From positions 1 through 64,000 of the forward strand of contig JADJMM010000007.1 in NCBI GenBank assembly GCA_016709575.1: DNA of 64,000 nt, written 5' to 3'. Numbering within the stretch: the first letter of the stretch is position 1; each line of letters opens with the position of its first letter. The position numbers were made by a program, and so were the translations under genes. The notes under the pieces were generated by a model, which had not been told where the DNA came from, did not search any database, and saw only the letters and a list, made by a program, of their open reading frames with translations. Origin of the DNA: Sphingobacteriaceae bacterium. Lineage in GTDB: Bacteria; Bacteroidota; Bacteroidia; B-17B0; Aurantibacillaceae. Shown here one piece after another: positions 8,714-17,183 of this stretch.

Positions 8714-9223
8714 TTATTTAATTTTTTTACCAATCATAATTGCGCCAACTAAAGCGGCCAATAATAATATAGAAGCAATTTCGAATGGGAATAAAAATTC
8801 TTTGAATAGAACGGTTCCTAAATTTTTTACTAAGCCAATATCCGAGTGCCCCGCTTGTGTTAATTGTAAATCGCCCGCACCTTTTAAAGAACCTACCATT
8901 ACAAACAACAACATACCACCGGCAATGGCAGCAATAATTTTATTTAACCAAGAGCGTTGAGGTTCTGATTCCTCATTCAAATCCATTAACATGATAACGA
9001 AAAGGAAGAGGACCATAATAGCACCGGCATAAACTACAATGTGAACCACCGCTAAGAACTGCGCGTTCAATAATAAGTAATGTCCCGCAATACAAAAGAA
9101 AGTAAGCACTAAATATAAAACGCTGTTAACCGGGTTGCGACTAAACACCACCATTAAAGCAAACATAATAGCAAGGAACGATAAAATCCCGAAAAGCCAT
9201 TGTGTAATTGTGTATCCTAACAT
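8714..9223 (-). CDS. nuoJ: NADH-quinone oxidoreductase subunit J
   Basis: 169 residues with five predicted transmembrane helices. The family signature is visible as FSRNPVNSVLYLVLTFFCIAG, followed by VYAGAIMVLFLFVIMLMDLN, which corresponds to the third helix that carries a pi-bulge in solved complex I structures. The protein ends in a hydrophobic helix and GKKIK. Between nuoI and nuoK in the expected order. Confidence 0.96.
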   Translation of the reverse strand: MLGYTITQWLFGILSFLAIMFALMVVFSRNPVNSVLYLVLTFFCIAGHYLLLNAQFLAVVHIVVYAGAIMVLFLFVIMLMDLNEESEPQRSWLNKIIAAIAGGMLLFVMVGSLKGAGDLQLTQAGHSDIGLVKNLGTVLFKEFLFPFEIASILLLAALVGAIMIGKKIK

Positions 9224-9232
9224 AAATCTATC

Positions 9233-9838
9233 TTAATGTTTTTTTCCTTTTCCTAATGATTTACCGTCGTATAATTCGTTATGTTTTAATCCCGGTATTT
9301 TTTTGAATTCTGCAACCTCTAAAGTTTGACGTTTACTTACATCAATACGCGCCGTCATTTTTTCAACTAATTTATCTTTACCGTAAACAAAATTTTCGCG
9401 CTCATATTCTGCATCTACAATTCTATCTGTTAAGAAAATCGCTTCTTTCGGACAAGCTTCTTCGCATAGTCCACAGAAAATGCAACGTAACATATTTATC
9501 TCGTAGGTACGCGCGTATTTTTCTTCTCTGTATAAATGCTCTTCACCTTTTTTGCGTTCTGCACTTTCCATCGTGATGGCTTCTGCAGGACAAGCAACCG
9601 CACATAAACCACAAGCCGTGCAACGTTCTGCTCCGTTCTCATCACGCTTTAAAACATGTTCTCCACGATATACCGGCGCCATTGGGCGGGTTTGCTCAGG
9701 ATACTTTGTAGTAGGCGTTTTCTTAAACAAATGGCTTGCTGTAATAAGCATACCTTTTGCAATAGCAGGAAGGTAAAGCCTTTCCATAAAGCTTTGCTCC
9801 TTGTTTGATACTACTTTGCTTCTGTTTGTTAATTGCAT
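9233..9838 (-). CDS. nuoI: NADH-quinone oxidoreductase subunit I (two 4Fe-4S clusters)
   Basis: 201 residues. Two ferredoxin-type motifs hold clusters N6a and N6b: CTACGLCAVACPAEA and CIFCGLCEEACPKEA. They pass electrons from NuoG toward NuoB in the peripheral arm. An N-terminal amphipathic segment (ERLYLPAIAKGMLITASHLF) docks the protein on the membrane arm. The C-terminal 50 residues are charged and variable. The coding region ends 9 bp before nuoJ. Confidence 0.96.
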   Translation of the reverse strand: MQLTNRSKVVSNKEQSFMERLYLPAIAKGMLITASHLFKKTPTTKYPEQTRPMAPVYRGEHVLKRDENGAERCTACGLCAVACPAEAITMESAERKKGEEHLYREEKYARTYEINMLRCIFCGLCEEACPKEAIFLTDRIVDAEYERENFVYGKDKLVEKMTARIDVSKRQTLEVAEFKKIPGLKHNELYDGKSLGKGKKH

Positions 9839-9847
9839 GCTCTTAAT

Positions 9848-10906
9848 TTAAAAAGTAATGTTTCCTCTGATAAAATATTCAACCGCAACTGTAATTGCTA
9901 AGTTTAATAATGATAGAGGCAATAATATTCTCCAACCTAAATTCATTAACTGATCATAACGGAAACGAGGTAATGTCCAACGCACCCACATGAATACAGA
10001 AATGAAAATACAAGTCTTAGTAAAGTATGCGCCGAATCCAATTAATGAAATTACCCAACTTCCTTCCTGTAAGCCTAATGCAGAATATAATTCACTTGCG
10101 AATGGGAAATTGTATCCGCCAAAATAAAAACCGGCCATAATAGCTGATGATACAAACATATTGATGTATTCAGCAAATAAAAACAATCCTAATTTCATTG
10201 AGGAATACTCGGTGTGATATCCACCCACTAATTCGCTTTCACATTCCGGTAAATCAAATGGCGCACGATTGGTTTCCGCTAATGCGCAGATAAAGAAAAT
10301 TAAAAAGCCTAATGGCTGATACACAAAATTACAAACGCCCGCATCTTGTTGTGCTAAAATTTCGCGTAAGCTTAAAGTACCACCAGCAGTAATAATCAAG
10401 GCGATGATTGAAATCCCCATCGCGATCTCGTAACTAATCATTTGTGATGAAGCACGAATTGCACCTAATAACGCAAACTTATTATTAGAGGCCCAGCCAC
10501 CAATCATAATCCCATAAACACCAATAGAAGCAACACCTAATAAATACAAAACACCAATATTAATGTCAGTAATTTGTAAAGCGTAAGTTTTCCCATCAAT
10601 AGTTACATCCTTTGCCCATGGAATAACTGTTCCTGTCATGAGCGCGGTAATCATAAATAAACTCGGGCCTAAAATAAATAAGAAGCGATTTGAAACGTTT
10701 GGAATAATTTCTTCTTTAAAAAACATTTTTCCGCCATCGGCTAATGGTTGTAATAAACCAAAAGGACCAGCTCTATCCGGACCAACACGATCTTGTAAGA
10801 ATGAAGCAAACTTACGTTCCCACCAAGTAGAGTAGGCGGCAACGCCAAGCGAAAGCCCAAATACGCAAACGCAAACAATTGCTTTATATATTATAAATGT
10901 TATCAT
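9848..10906 (-). CDS. nuoH: NADH-quinone oxidoreductase subunit H
   Basis: 352 residues with eight or so transmembrane helices. It carries the quinone-chamber motifs of the family: ERKFASFLQDRVGPDRAGP near the N-terminus, LQPLADGGKMFFKEE, and the loop ALAETNRAPFDLPECESELVGG with its row of conserved acidic residues. NuoH forms the quinone entry channel where the two arms of complex I meet. It starts ATG one base after the nuoG stop codon. Confidence 0.97.
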   Translation of the reverse strand: MITFIIYKAIVCVCVFGLSLGVAAYSTWWERKFASFLQDRVGPDRAGPFGLLQPLADGGKMFFKEEIIPNVSNRFLFILGPSLFMITALMTGTVIPWAKDVTIDGKTYALQITDINIGVLYLLGVASIGVYGIMIGGWASNNKFALLGAIRASSQMISYEIAMGISIIALIITAGGTLSLREILAQQDAGVCNFVYQPLGFLIFFICALAETNRAPFDLPECESELVGGYHTEYSSMKLGLFLFAEYINMFVSSAIMAGFYFGGYNFPFASELYSALGLQEGSWVISLIGFGAYFTKTCIFISVFMWVRWTLPRFRYDQLMNLGWRILLPLSLLNLAITVAVEYFIRGNITF

Positions 10907-10907
10907 A

Positions 10908-11891
10908 TTATGGTCTCTTGTCTATATCCATGAATCCTAAAGCTTTTTGATGCTTCATGGCTTCAACTTTTAATTCATTTAAATGCTCGTAATGTCCTGC
11001 TGAAATAACAGATTGTCTGCTAATGTGAGACGGCCCTTCAATTACCCAATCTGATTTTTTCTTGTGGTCGTAACGACAAGAGTTACAAATAAACTCTTCT
11101 ACTTCGTCCCACTGATCTTTACGCGCGGTAACACGAACAACTTCTTCGCCCTTTAACCATACGCGGGTTTTACCACAACACTTATCACATTTGCGATGAG
11201 CATCAACAGGCTTTGTAAACCAAACACGTTGTTTGAAACGGAATGTTTTATCAGTTAACGCTCCAACAGGACAAACATCAATTACGTTCCCTGAAAAATC
11301 GTTATCAATTACTTTTTCAATGTATGTAGAAATTTCTCCGGCATCACCACGGTGAACAACACCATGCATGCGCTCGTTTGTAAATTGCTCAGCGGTTTTT
11401 ACACAACGGTAACATAAAATACAACGCGTCATGTGTAATTTAATTTTATCGCCGATATCAATCATTTCAAATTCGCGACGTTTAAATTCGTAACGCGTTT
11501 TTGCAGATCCGTTTTCGTAACCTAAATCTTGTAATTTACATTCGCCGGCCTGATCACAAACAGGACAATCTAAAGGATGATTGATTAATAAAAATTCAAC
11601 AACACCTTTTCTTGCTTCAACTATTTCGGGAGATGTAAAGTTTTGAACTTCCATGCCGTCCATTACCTCTGTTCTGCAAGAAGCAACCGGTTTTGGCATT
11701 GGGTTTGGATTAGCGGTTGAGCCTTTTGTAACTTTTACAATACAGGTACGGCAATATCCGCCCGATGTTTTTAATTTAGAATAATAGCACATAGCAGGCG
11801 GAGCCACGCTTGGCCCAATCATTCGCGCTGCTTGCAAAATGGTAGTGCCTTTTGGCACATCAATTTCAACTCCGTCTATTGTTACTTTCAT
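10908..11891 (-). CDS. nuoG: NADH-quinone oxidoreductase subunit G, short Bacteroidota form
   Basis: 327 residues, far shorter than the 700-900 of many NuoG proteins. It keeps the N-terminal iron-sulfur part: a 2Fe-2S ferredoxin domain (cysteines in PPAMCYYSKLKTSGGYC-RTC and ASCRTEV), the histidine-ligated motif HPLDCPVCDQAGEC, the 4Fe-4S motif CILCYRC with DVCPVGAL, and a partial fourth domain CDKCCGKTRVW with FICNSC. The molybdopterin-like domain is absent. The stop is followed directly by nuoH, so nothing is missing through a frameshift. Short NuoG proteins are known in Bacteroidota. It follows the TonB-C-domain gene by 25 bp. Confidence 0.93.
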   Translation of the reverse strand: MKVTIDGVEIDVPKGTTILQAARMIGPSVAPPAMCYYSKLKTSGGYCRTCIVKVTKGSTANPNPMPKPVASCRTEVMDGMEVQNFTSPEIVEARKGVVEFLLINHPLDCPVCDQAGECKLQDLGYENGSAKTRYEFKRREFEMIDIGDKIKLHMTRCILCYRCVKTAEQFTNERMHGVVHRGDAGEISTYIEKVIDNDFSGNVIDVCPVGALTDKTFRFKQRVWFTKPVDAHRKCDKCCGKTRVWLKGEEVVRVTARKDQWDEVEEFICNSCRYDHKKKSDWVIEGPSHISRQSVISAGHYEHLNELKVEAMKHQKALGFMDIDKRP

Positions 11892-11916
11892 TTATTCTAT
11901 TAATTTGAACAATATT

Positions 11917-12396
11917 TTAATTTATATTAAAGGCAACAGGAACAGTAAGGCTAACATTTACAGCTCTTCCGTTTTGTCTACCCGCTCTGTATTTTTTTAA
12001 TTTTAATATACCCTCTAGAAGAGCCGCTTTACAATCAACACAATTACCTTCTTGAGTAACAACTGGATCTTTAATAGTGCCGGATTTATCTACAGTAAAT
12101 TTTACAAACAGCTTTTCTTTGGCTTCTTTGGTTTGTTTCATTGCAAGTTTTAAATCCTGATCAAAGGCCGCTTGTCCACCTGGATATTCCGGCATCTCTT
12201 CAACTATTACAAAAACTTCTTCTTCAATAACCTGTTCAAAAACCTGAGGAGGTGGGGGCTGAGAGTCTTCCGCTTCAGTAACATTAGATTTTACTTCAGA
12301 GCTGCTTTTTTTACCTGCTTTTGTTTTTTTAGCAGGCTTGGTTTGCGCAGTTACAACGAAAGAAAAACAAAGAAATATATAAATTAATTTTTTCAT
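11917..12396 (-). CDS. TonB C-terminal-domain protein inside the nuo operon
   Basis: 159 residues: a signal peptide (MKKLIYIFLCFSFVVTAQ), a Lys/Ser-rich stretch, a short run of prolines (QPPPPQVF), then a TonB_C-type domain. The motif EEMPEYPGGQAAFDQDL is typical of Bacteroidota TonB-like energy-transducer domains, followed by FVKFTVDKSGTIKDPVV and YRAGRQNGRAVNVSLTVPV. No internal transmembrane anchor beyond the signal peptide is seen, so it is probably periplasmic, not a working TonB. It lies 7 bp after nuoF and 25 bp before nuoG, in the same direction, so it is cotranscribed. A role in complex I is not established and may be coincidental. Confidence 0.85.
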   Translation of the reverse strand: MKKLIYIFLCFSFVVTAQTKPAKKTKAGKKSSSEVKSNVTEAEDSQPPPPQVFEQVIEEEVFVIVEEMPEYPGGQAAFDQDLKLAMKQTKEAKEKLFVKFTVDKSGTIKDPVVTQEGNCVDCKAALLEGILKLKKYRAGRQNGRAVNVSLTVPVAFNIN

Positions 12397-12403
12397 GTAA
12401 TTT

Positions 12404-13741
12404 TTATGCTACAACTTTGTTTAATCTATTGTAATGACTCACGTCAACAAATTTTTTATTTCTTGCAATTTCTAAAAACTCATGTTTGAAATGACGGATA
12501 GCCGCTGCAACAGGCCAAGCTGCCGCTTCACCTAAAGGACAAATTGTTTTTCCTTCAATTTTACTTTGTATATCCCACAACAATTCAACATCTGCTTCAG
12601 TTGCGGTTCCGTTTAAGAACTTCTTTAATATTTTTTCCATCCAACCGGTTCCTTCACGACAAGGCGAACACTGTCCGCAACTTTCGTGATGATAGAAACG
12701 TGTGAACGTAAATAAATTTTTTACAACGCTTGTGTCTTCGTCCATTACAATAAATCCACCAGAACCTAACATTGTTCCTGTTTGGAAACCACCGTCAGAT
12801 AAACTTTCGTAAGTCATTAAACGCGGCTCACCTTTTGCGGTTTTTAAAATTAATTCAGTTGGTAGAATTGGAACAGAAGAACCTCCTGCTACAACCGCTT
12901 TCATTTTTTTACCATTGCGGATGCCACCACAATATTCTTCACTATAAATAAATTCTTCAACAGGAACACCTAATTCAATTTCATAAACACCTGGCTTATT
13001 AATATGACCAGATGCGGAAATTAATTTTGTGCCTGTAGATTTTCCAATTCCGATTTTTGCATACTCTTCTCCGCCCATCATAACGATTGGACAAACAGCC
13101 GCAATAGTTTCAACGTTATTTACTACAGTTGGACAACCCCATAAACCCGCAACCGCAGGGAATGGTGGTTTAATACGAGGGTTACCACGTTTTCCTTCTA
13201 ATGATTCTAATAATGCAGTTTCTTCTCCGCAGATATAAGCGCCACCACCAACTTGTACATAACAATCGTGAGAGAAATTAGTTCCTAAAATATTTTTTCC
13301 TAACCAACCCGCTGCGTATGCTTCTTTAATTGCGTTTTCTACAATACGGGCCACATAAAAATATTCACCACGTATATAAATGTAAGACGCTTTTGCGCCT
13401 AATGCATAAGATGAAGTAATCATTCCTTCAATTAATGCATGAGGAATTTTTTCCATTAAGTAACGATCCTTAAAAGTTCCCGGCTCTGATTCGTCAGCGT
13501 TACAAACTAAGTAACGCGGAACACCTTCAGGTTTCGCTAAGAAACTCCATTTCATTCCGGTTGGGAAACCAGCACCACCGCGTCCGCGTAAGCCTGATTT
13601 TTTTACTTCATCAGTTACCTGATCTGGCGTCATGTTCTTTAAAGCTTTCTCAACCGAAGCATAACCGCCATGCGCGCGATACACTTCAAGCGTGTGAATG
13701 TTTGGAACCTTATCGTTATGTATTAATAGCTTTCTTCCCAT
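12404..13741 (-). CDS. nuoF: NADH-quinone oxidoreductase subunit F (NADH, FMN)
   Basis: 445 residues, full length. It binds NADH and FMN and holds one 4Fe-4S cluster. Visible motifs are SGLRGRGGAGFPTGMKWSF (nucleotide site), ADESEPGTFKDR, GAYICGEETALLESLEG, and the cluster ligands ESCGQCSPCREGTGW with the fourth cysteine in KTICPLGEAAAWP. It is the electron entry point of complex I. Starts 6 bp after the nuoE stop. Confidence 0.97.
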   Translation of the reverse strand: MGRKLLIHNDKVPNIHTLEVYRAHGGYASVEKALKNMTPDQVTDEVKKSGLRGRGGAGFPTGMKWSFLAKPEGVPRYLVCNADESEPGTFKDRYLMEKIPHALIEGMITSSYALGAKASYIYIRGEYFYVARIVENAIKEAYAAGWLGKNILGTNFSHDCYVQVGGGAYICGEETALLESLEGKRGNPRIKPPFPAVAGLWGCPTVVNNVETIAAVCPIVMMGGEEYAKIGIGKSTGTKLISASGHINKPGVYEIELGVPVEEFIYSEEYCGGIRNGKKMKAVVAGGSSVPILPTELILKTAKGEPRLMTYESLSDGGFQTGTMLGSGGFIVMDEDTSVVKNLFTFTRFYHHESCGQCSPCREGTGWMEKILKKFLNGTATEADVELLWDIQSKIEGKTICPLGEAAAWPVAAAIRHFKHEFLEIARNKKFVDVSHYNRLNKVVA

Positions 13742-13747
13742 TACAAA

Positions 13748-14329
13748 TTATAATGTGTTAGTATAATCTCTGTCAGTATAACTTCTTAAGCGAGCTTCGC
13801 TTTTATATTTTTCAATTAGTTCATCAACTTTAGCGTAAGTTAAATTCTCATGATAACTCGCGCCGCATTGTAACATTGGCGCTGTACCACAAGAGCCCAA
13901 ACACTCTGCTACTTTTAAAGTGAACATGCCGTCACGAGTAGTTTCGCCAACTTTAATATTTAATTTTTTCTCAATGTATTTAACGATGTCTTCCGCACCA
14001 TTTAACCAGCATGATGAAGTTTGACAAACTTCAAATGTGCATTTACCAACAGGTTTTAAATGGAACATAGTATAGAAAGAGGCCACTTCAAAAACTTCAA
14101 TCGGTTTTATTTTTAAAACCTCTGCAACGTAATCCATTGTTTCAGGACTCAACCATCCGCCAAATTCCGCTTGTGCAACGTGCAATACAGGAAGTAATGC
14201 TGATTTAATTTTTTCAGGAGGATAGTGACTGATGATTTCTTTCACCTCAGCCATAGCCGCATCACTGAATTTAATATCAGCGCGCTTCTTTTTATCAAAA
14301 TGTTGTGTTCCGTGTACTTCTGCTCCCAT
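13748..14329 (-). CDS. nuoE: NADH-quinone oxidoreductase subunit E (2Fe-2S)
   Basis: 193 residues with a thioredoxin-like 2Fe-2S fold. The four cluster cysteines are in CQTSSCWLNG and ECLGSCGTAPML. The N-terminal helical part contains YPPEKIKSALLPVLHVAQAEFGGWL, and EVFEVASFYTMFHLKPVGK precedes the cluster loop. It works with NuoF in the NADH dehydrogenase module. Fifteen bp after nuoD. Confidence 0.96.
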   Translation of the reverse strand: MGAEVHGTQHFDKKKRADIKFSDAAMAEVKEIISHYPPEKIKSALLPVLHVAQAEFGGWLSPETMDYVAEVLKIKPIEVFEVASFYTMFHLKPVGKCTFEVCQTSSCWLNGAEDIVKYIEKKLNIKVGETTRDGMFTLKVAECLGSCGTAPMLQCGASYHENLTYAKVDELIEKYKSEARLRSYTDRDYTNTL

Positions 14330-14344
14330 TTTGTTATAATTTCT

Positions 14345-15637
14345 TTATGCGTCTAACTCGCCCGCAATTACGTTCATACTACTCATAGTGATGATTGCAT
14401 CGCTTAACATACTTCCTTTAATCATTTCAGGATATGCTTGATAATAAATAAAACAAGGTCTGCGGAAATGTAAACGGAAAGGTGTTCTACCACCATCACT
14501 AATTAAGTAAAAACCTAATTCTCCATTTCCACCTTCTACACAGTGATAAACTTCTCCTTTAGGAATATCTGTTTCTCCCATCACAATTTTAAAGTGATAG
14601 ATTAATGCTTCCATGTTATTATAAACTTCTTCTTTCGGTGGTAAATAAAAATCTGGAACATCAGCATGGAAGTGTCCTTCCTTCGGCATGTTCTTAATAG
14701 CTTGTTTAATAATTTCTAAACTCTGCCACATTTCTTCCTGACGAACCATGAAACGATCGTAAGTATCACCACTTGTTCCAATAGGAACAATAAAATTAAA
14801 ATCTTGATAAGATGAATATGGATTCATCACACGCACATCATAATCAACACCGGCCGCACGTAAGTTCGGACCGCTGAAACTATAATCCAACGCCATTTGT
14901 GCACTTATTGGTCCGCAATTAACAGTGCGGTCCATAAATATTTTATTACGCTCTAATAAATTTGAAAACTCTTTCAAACCTGCAGGATAATCACGAACGA
15001 AAGCGTTGATTAAATCCCAAGTTTTTTGACTCCATTCGCGTTCAAATCCACCAATGCGACCAATGTTTGTTGTTAAACGTGCGCCACAAATACTTTCGTA
15101 GATATCATAAATTTTTTCACGCCATTGGAAAATATATAAGAAGCCGGTCATAGCGCCTGTATCAACACCAATAACAGAATTACAAACCAAATGATCTGCA
15201 ATACGAGCTAATTCCATAATAATAACGCGCATATAATCTACACGCTTTGGAATTTGTACGCCTAATAATTTTTCAACTGTCATGTGCCATCCCATATTGT
15301 TAATTGGAGATGAACAATAATTTAAACGATCGGTAATAGTTGTAATTTGGTTGTATGGACGGCGTTCTGCTAATTTTTCAAAAGCGCGGTGAATATATCC
15401 AACAGTTGGAGTGGCTTCGTGAATAATTTCGCCATCCATTTTTAATACGTTCTGGAAAATACCGTGTGTTGCGGGATGGGTTGGCCCAAGATTAAGAATG
15501 GAATATTCTTTTTCTTCTTCAGCGTTTTCGTCCTGATTAATTTCCGGCGTAACTTTTACTTTCTTTTTTGAAGCAATAGTTTCTTCAGCAACAACAGTGT
15601 CGGCTACTTTACTATTTTTATTTCCTTTTTTTGCCAT
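14345..15637 (-). CDS. nuoD: NADH-quinone oxidoreductase subunit D
   Basis: 430 residues. The catalytic part begins near residue 46 with YSILNLGPTHPATHGIFQNVLKMDGE, the family hallmark that contributes histidines to the quinone site. GYIHRAFEKLAERRPYNQ and SPINNMGWHMTVEKLLG follow. The first 45 residues form an extension of alternating Lys-rich and Glu-rich sequence (KKVKVTPEINQDENAEEEKE) not present in standard NuoD. The start is the first ATG; a start nearer the core is not obvious. Sits 4 bp after nuoC. Confidence 0.95.
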   Translation of the reverse strand: MAKKGNKNSKVADTVVAEETIASKKKVKVTPEINQDENAEEEKEYSILNLGPTHPATHGIFQNVLKMDGEIIHEATPTVGYIHRAFEKLAERRPYNQITTITDRLNYCSSPINNMGWHMTVEKLLGVQIPKRVDYMRVIIMELARIADHLVCNSVIGVDTGAMTGFLYIFQWREKIYDIYESICGARLTTNIGRIGGFEREWSQKTWDLINAFVRDYPAGLKEFSNLLERNKIFMDRTVNCGPISAQMALDYSFSGPNLRAAGVDYDVRVMNPYSSYQDFNFIVPIGTSGDTYDRFMVRQEEMWQSLEIIKQAIKNMPKEGHFHADVPDFYLPPKEEVYNNMEALIYHFKIVMGETDIPKGEVYHCVEGGNGELGFYLISDGGRTPFRLHFRRPCFIYYQAYPEMIKGSMLSDAIITMSSMNVIAGELDA

Positions 15638-15641
15638 TTAA

Positions 15642-16145
15642 TTATCGTCCAAACATTTTATCGCTTTTATCTTCGCGAGATTGATCTTCTAAAGGATATT
15701 CTTTACGCAATGGAAAAATATCCATTTCGTCAACATTTAAAATTCGTTTTAAGTTAGGGTGACCTTTAAACTTCACGCCATAAAAATCATAAGTTTCTCT
15801 TTCCATCCAATTCGCCGCAGGCCACAAATCTGTAGCAGTAGGAATTTCAGGATGCGTCATCGGGAAAAATGTTTTCACACGAACGCGTAAATTTTTAGGC
15901 ATGTTATGTAAATGATAAATAACACCTAAATGTTTTTCATCTGCCGTTTGAATTCCTGTTAAGTCAGTTAAATAATGAAAATTAAATTCAGGATCGTTTT
16001 TTAAATACGCTAACACTTCGTGAATTTTATCTTTATTGATATAGAATACAGGAAAATCGTAAGCGAGCTCAACCTTTTCAAGGGCGCCGTGAAACAGCTC
16101 GTTTAATTTCTCAGTTATTTTATTTAATAGTTCTTGCTTCTCCAT
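15642..16145 (-). CDS. nuoC: NADH-quinone oxidoreductase subunit C
   Basis: 167 residues, the usual size for an unfused NuoC. The signature is visible as ERETYDFYGVKFKGHPNLKRILNVDEMDIFPLRKEYPLEDQSRED. It is a structural subunit of the peripheral arm. The start ATG overlaps the nuoB stop codon by one base at 16145. NuoC and NuoD are separate genes here, unlike the fusion seen in enterobacteria. Confidence 0.96.
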   Translation of the reverse strand: MEKQELLNKITEKLNELFHGALEKVELAYDFPVFYINKDKIHEVLAYLKNDPEFNFHYLTDLTGIQTADEKHLGVIYHLHNMPKNLRVRVKTFFPMTHPEIPTATDLWPAANWMERETYDFYGVKFKGHPNLKRILNVDEMDIFPLRKEYPLEDQSREDKSDKMFGR

Positions 16146-16417
16146 TATTCCATTCCGTAACTATTCATTAATTTTTTATACTCGTCAGAATTTCTTCTTC
16201 TGAAAGATTCGTTTTTCGCTAACTCCTGAATTTTTAAAATACCTTCAATGATTTGCTCTGGACGGGGCGGGCAGCCTGGAACGTAAACGTCAACAGGAAT
16301 AATACGGTCGATACCTTGCAGCACAGAGTAAGTATCAAAAATGCCGCCGCTGCTTGCACAAGCTCCAACTGAAAGAACCCATCTTGGTTCTGCCATTTGC
16401 TCGTATACTTGACGCAA
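16145..16417 (-). CDS. nuoB: NADH-quinone oxidoreductase subunit B, C-terminal part (frameshifted)
   Basis: A 90-residue frame with the second half of NuoB: LRQVYEQMAEPRWVLSVGACASSGGIFDTYS and PVDVYVPGCPPRPEQIIEGI, which hold the third and fourth cysteine ligands of cluster N2. The first two are in the upstream fragment. The apparent TTG start is internal. Removing one T from the 4-base run at 16416-16419 restores MGPTLRQVYEQM and a NuoB of about 187 residues. Confidence 0.92.
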   Translation of the reverse strand: MRQVYEQMAEPRWVLSVGACASSGGIFDTYSVLQGIDRIIPVDVYVPGCPPRPEQIIEGILKIQELAKNESFRRRNSDEYKKLMNSYGME

Positions 16418-16709
16418 AAGTCGGGCCCATTTTTTTGGCGATAGTTCCCATTACCATAAGCATATCTGCTTGGCGCGGAGAAAAACTTAAACGCTCAGAA
16501 CCAAAACGAGCTAAGTCGTAATTCGATGCCATGGTAGCCATGAATTCAATTCCGCAACACGACGTTGCAAATGGTAAAGGCCATAATGAATTAGCGCGAG
16601 CCAATCCAATTACATCTTCAAGCTTAGTAGCGAAAAATCCCGGACCCTCAAGACCATCAGGCAATTTTGCCATCTCCAACTTTGTGCGTTTCTGTAATTG
16701 TTTTCCCAT
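16335..16709 (-). CDS. nuoB: NADH-quinone oxidoreductase subunit B, N-terminal part
   Basis: 124 codons, of which about the first 97 are genuine NuoB. The adjacent cysteine pair that ligates cluster N2 is in LPFATSCCGIEFMATMASNYDLARFG, followed by FSPRQADMLMVMGTIAKKMGP. After this the frame runs into unrelated residues (SSIRANGRTKMG) because of a one-base insertion at 16416-16419. The remainder of the protein is at 16145-16417. Starts 12 bp after nuoA. Confidence 0.93.
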   Translation of the reverse strand: MGKQLQKRTKLEMAKLPDGLEGPGFFATKLEDVIGLARANSLWPLPFATSCCGIEFMATMASNYDLARFGSERLSFSPRQADMLMVMGTIAKKMGPTFASSIRANGRTKMGSFSWSLCKQRRHF

Positions 16710-16721
16710 TTTAAAAATATT

Positions 16722-17096
16722 TTATTCTTCCCACTTAAGAGCTTTCTTCGATAACATGTAATAAAATCCTATTAGTAAAAGCGCAATGAAAGAGAACATT
16801 TCAATCACACCCAACATTCCTAATTCTTTAAAATTAACAGCCCAAGGGTACATGAAAATAACCTCCACGTCGAACAATACAAATAAAATAGCAACGAGGA
16901 AATATTTAATAGAAAAAGGTAAGCGTGCGTTACCATGACTTTCGATACCACACTCAAATGAATCCAGCTTAATTTTGGTTTTGCGTTTCGGGCCTAACAA
17001 GTGAGTAGCAACCATAGTTGTTACTACGAAACCAAGCGCAACAAGAAACATTAATACAATTGGAATGTAATCGGCCGGCGTGTTTGTAGAACCCAT
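16722..17096 (-). CDS. nuoA: NADH-quinone oxidoreductase subunit A
   Basis: 124 residues with three transmembrane helices. The conserved loop SFECGIESHGNARLPFSIKYFLVA and the acidic helix ILFVLFDVEVIFMYPWAV mark NuoA, which lies at the quinone site beside NuoH. It is the first gene of the operon. A perfect 18-bp palindrome abuts the start codon and a compound hairpin lies a few bases further upstream; I find no convincing consensus promoter in the 87 bp before it. Confidence 0.96.
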   Translation of the reverse strand: MGSTNTPADYIPIVLMFLVALGFVVTTMVATHLLGPKRKTKIKLDSFECGIESHGNARLPFSIKYFLVAILFVLFDVEVIFMYPWAVNFKELGMLGVIEMFSFIALLLIGFYYMLSKKALKWEE

Positions 17097-17114
17097 AATT
17101 TAATGCATTAAATT
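17097..17114. promoter_or_regulatory. 18-bp palindrome abutting the nuoA start
   Basis: AATTTAATGCATTAAATT is a perfect palindrome that begins at the base immediately 5' of the nuoA ATG. It could be a repressor or regulator site, or a small hairpin over the ribosome-binding region. It is AT-rich, so chance is possible. Confidence 0.35.
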
Positions 17115-17118
17115 AGGT

Positions 17119-17159
17119 TGTAAGATTAACGATTTTTGGGTAAATCATCAAATCTTACA
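17119..17159. promoter_or_regulatory. Compound inverted repeat in the nuoA upstream region
   Basis: Outer arms TGTAAGATT (17119-17127) and AATCTTACA (17151-17159) are perfect complements. Inside them lie a second pair, GATTT (17131-17135) and AAATC (17142-17146). No T-tract follows on the minus strand, so it does not look like a simple terminator of the preceding gene. It could be a 5' mRNA structure of the nuo transcript or a processing site. Confidence 0.4.
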
Positions 17160-17183
17160 TCTAATTTTTAATGCAAAAGAGCC

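Noticed and set aside
10908..11891. NuoG truncated by a frameshift
   Set aside because: The stop is followed one base later by nuoH, and no remnant of the molybdopterin-like domain occurs in any frame nearby. Short NuoG is normal in this phylum.
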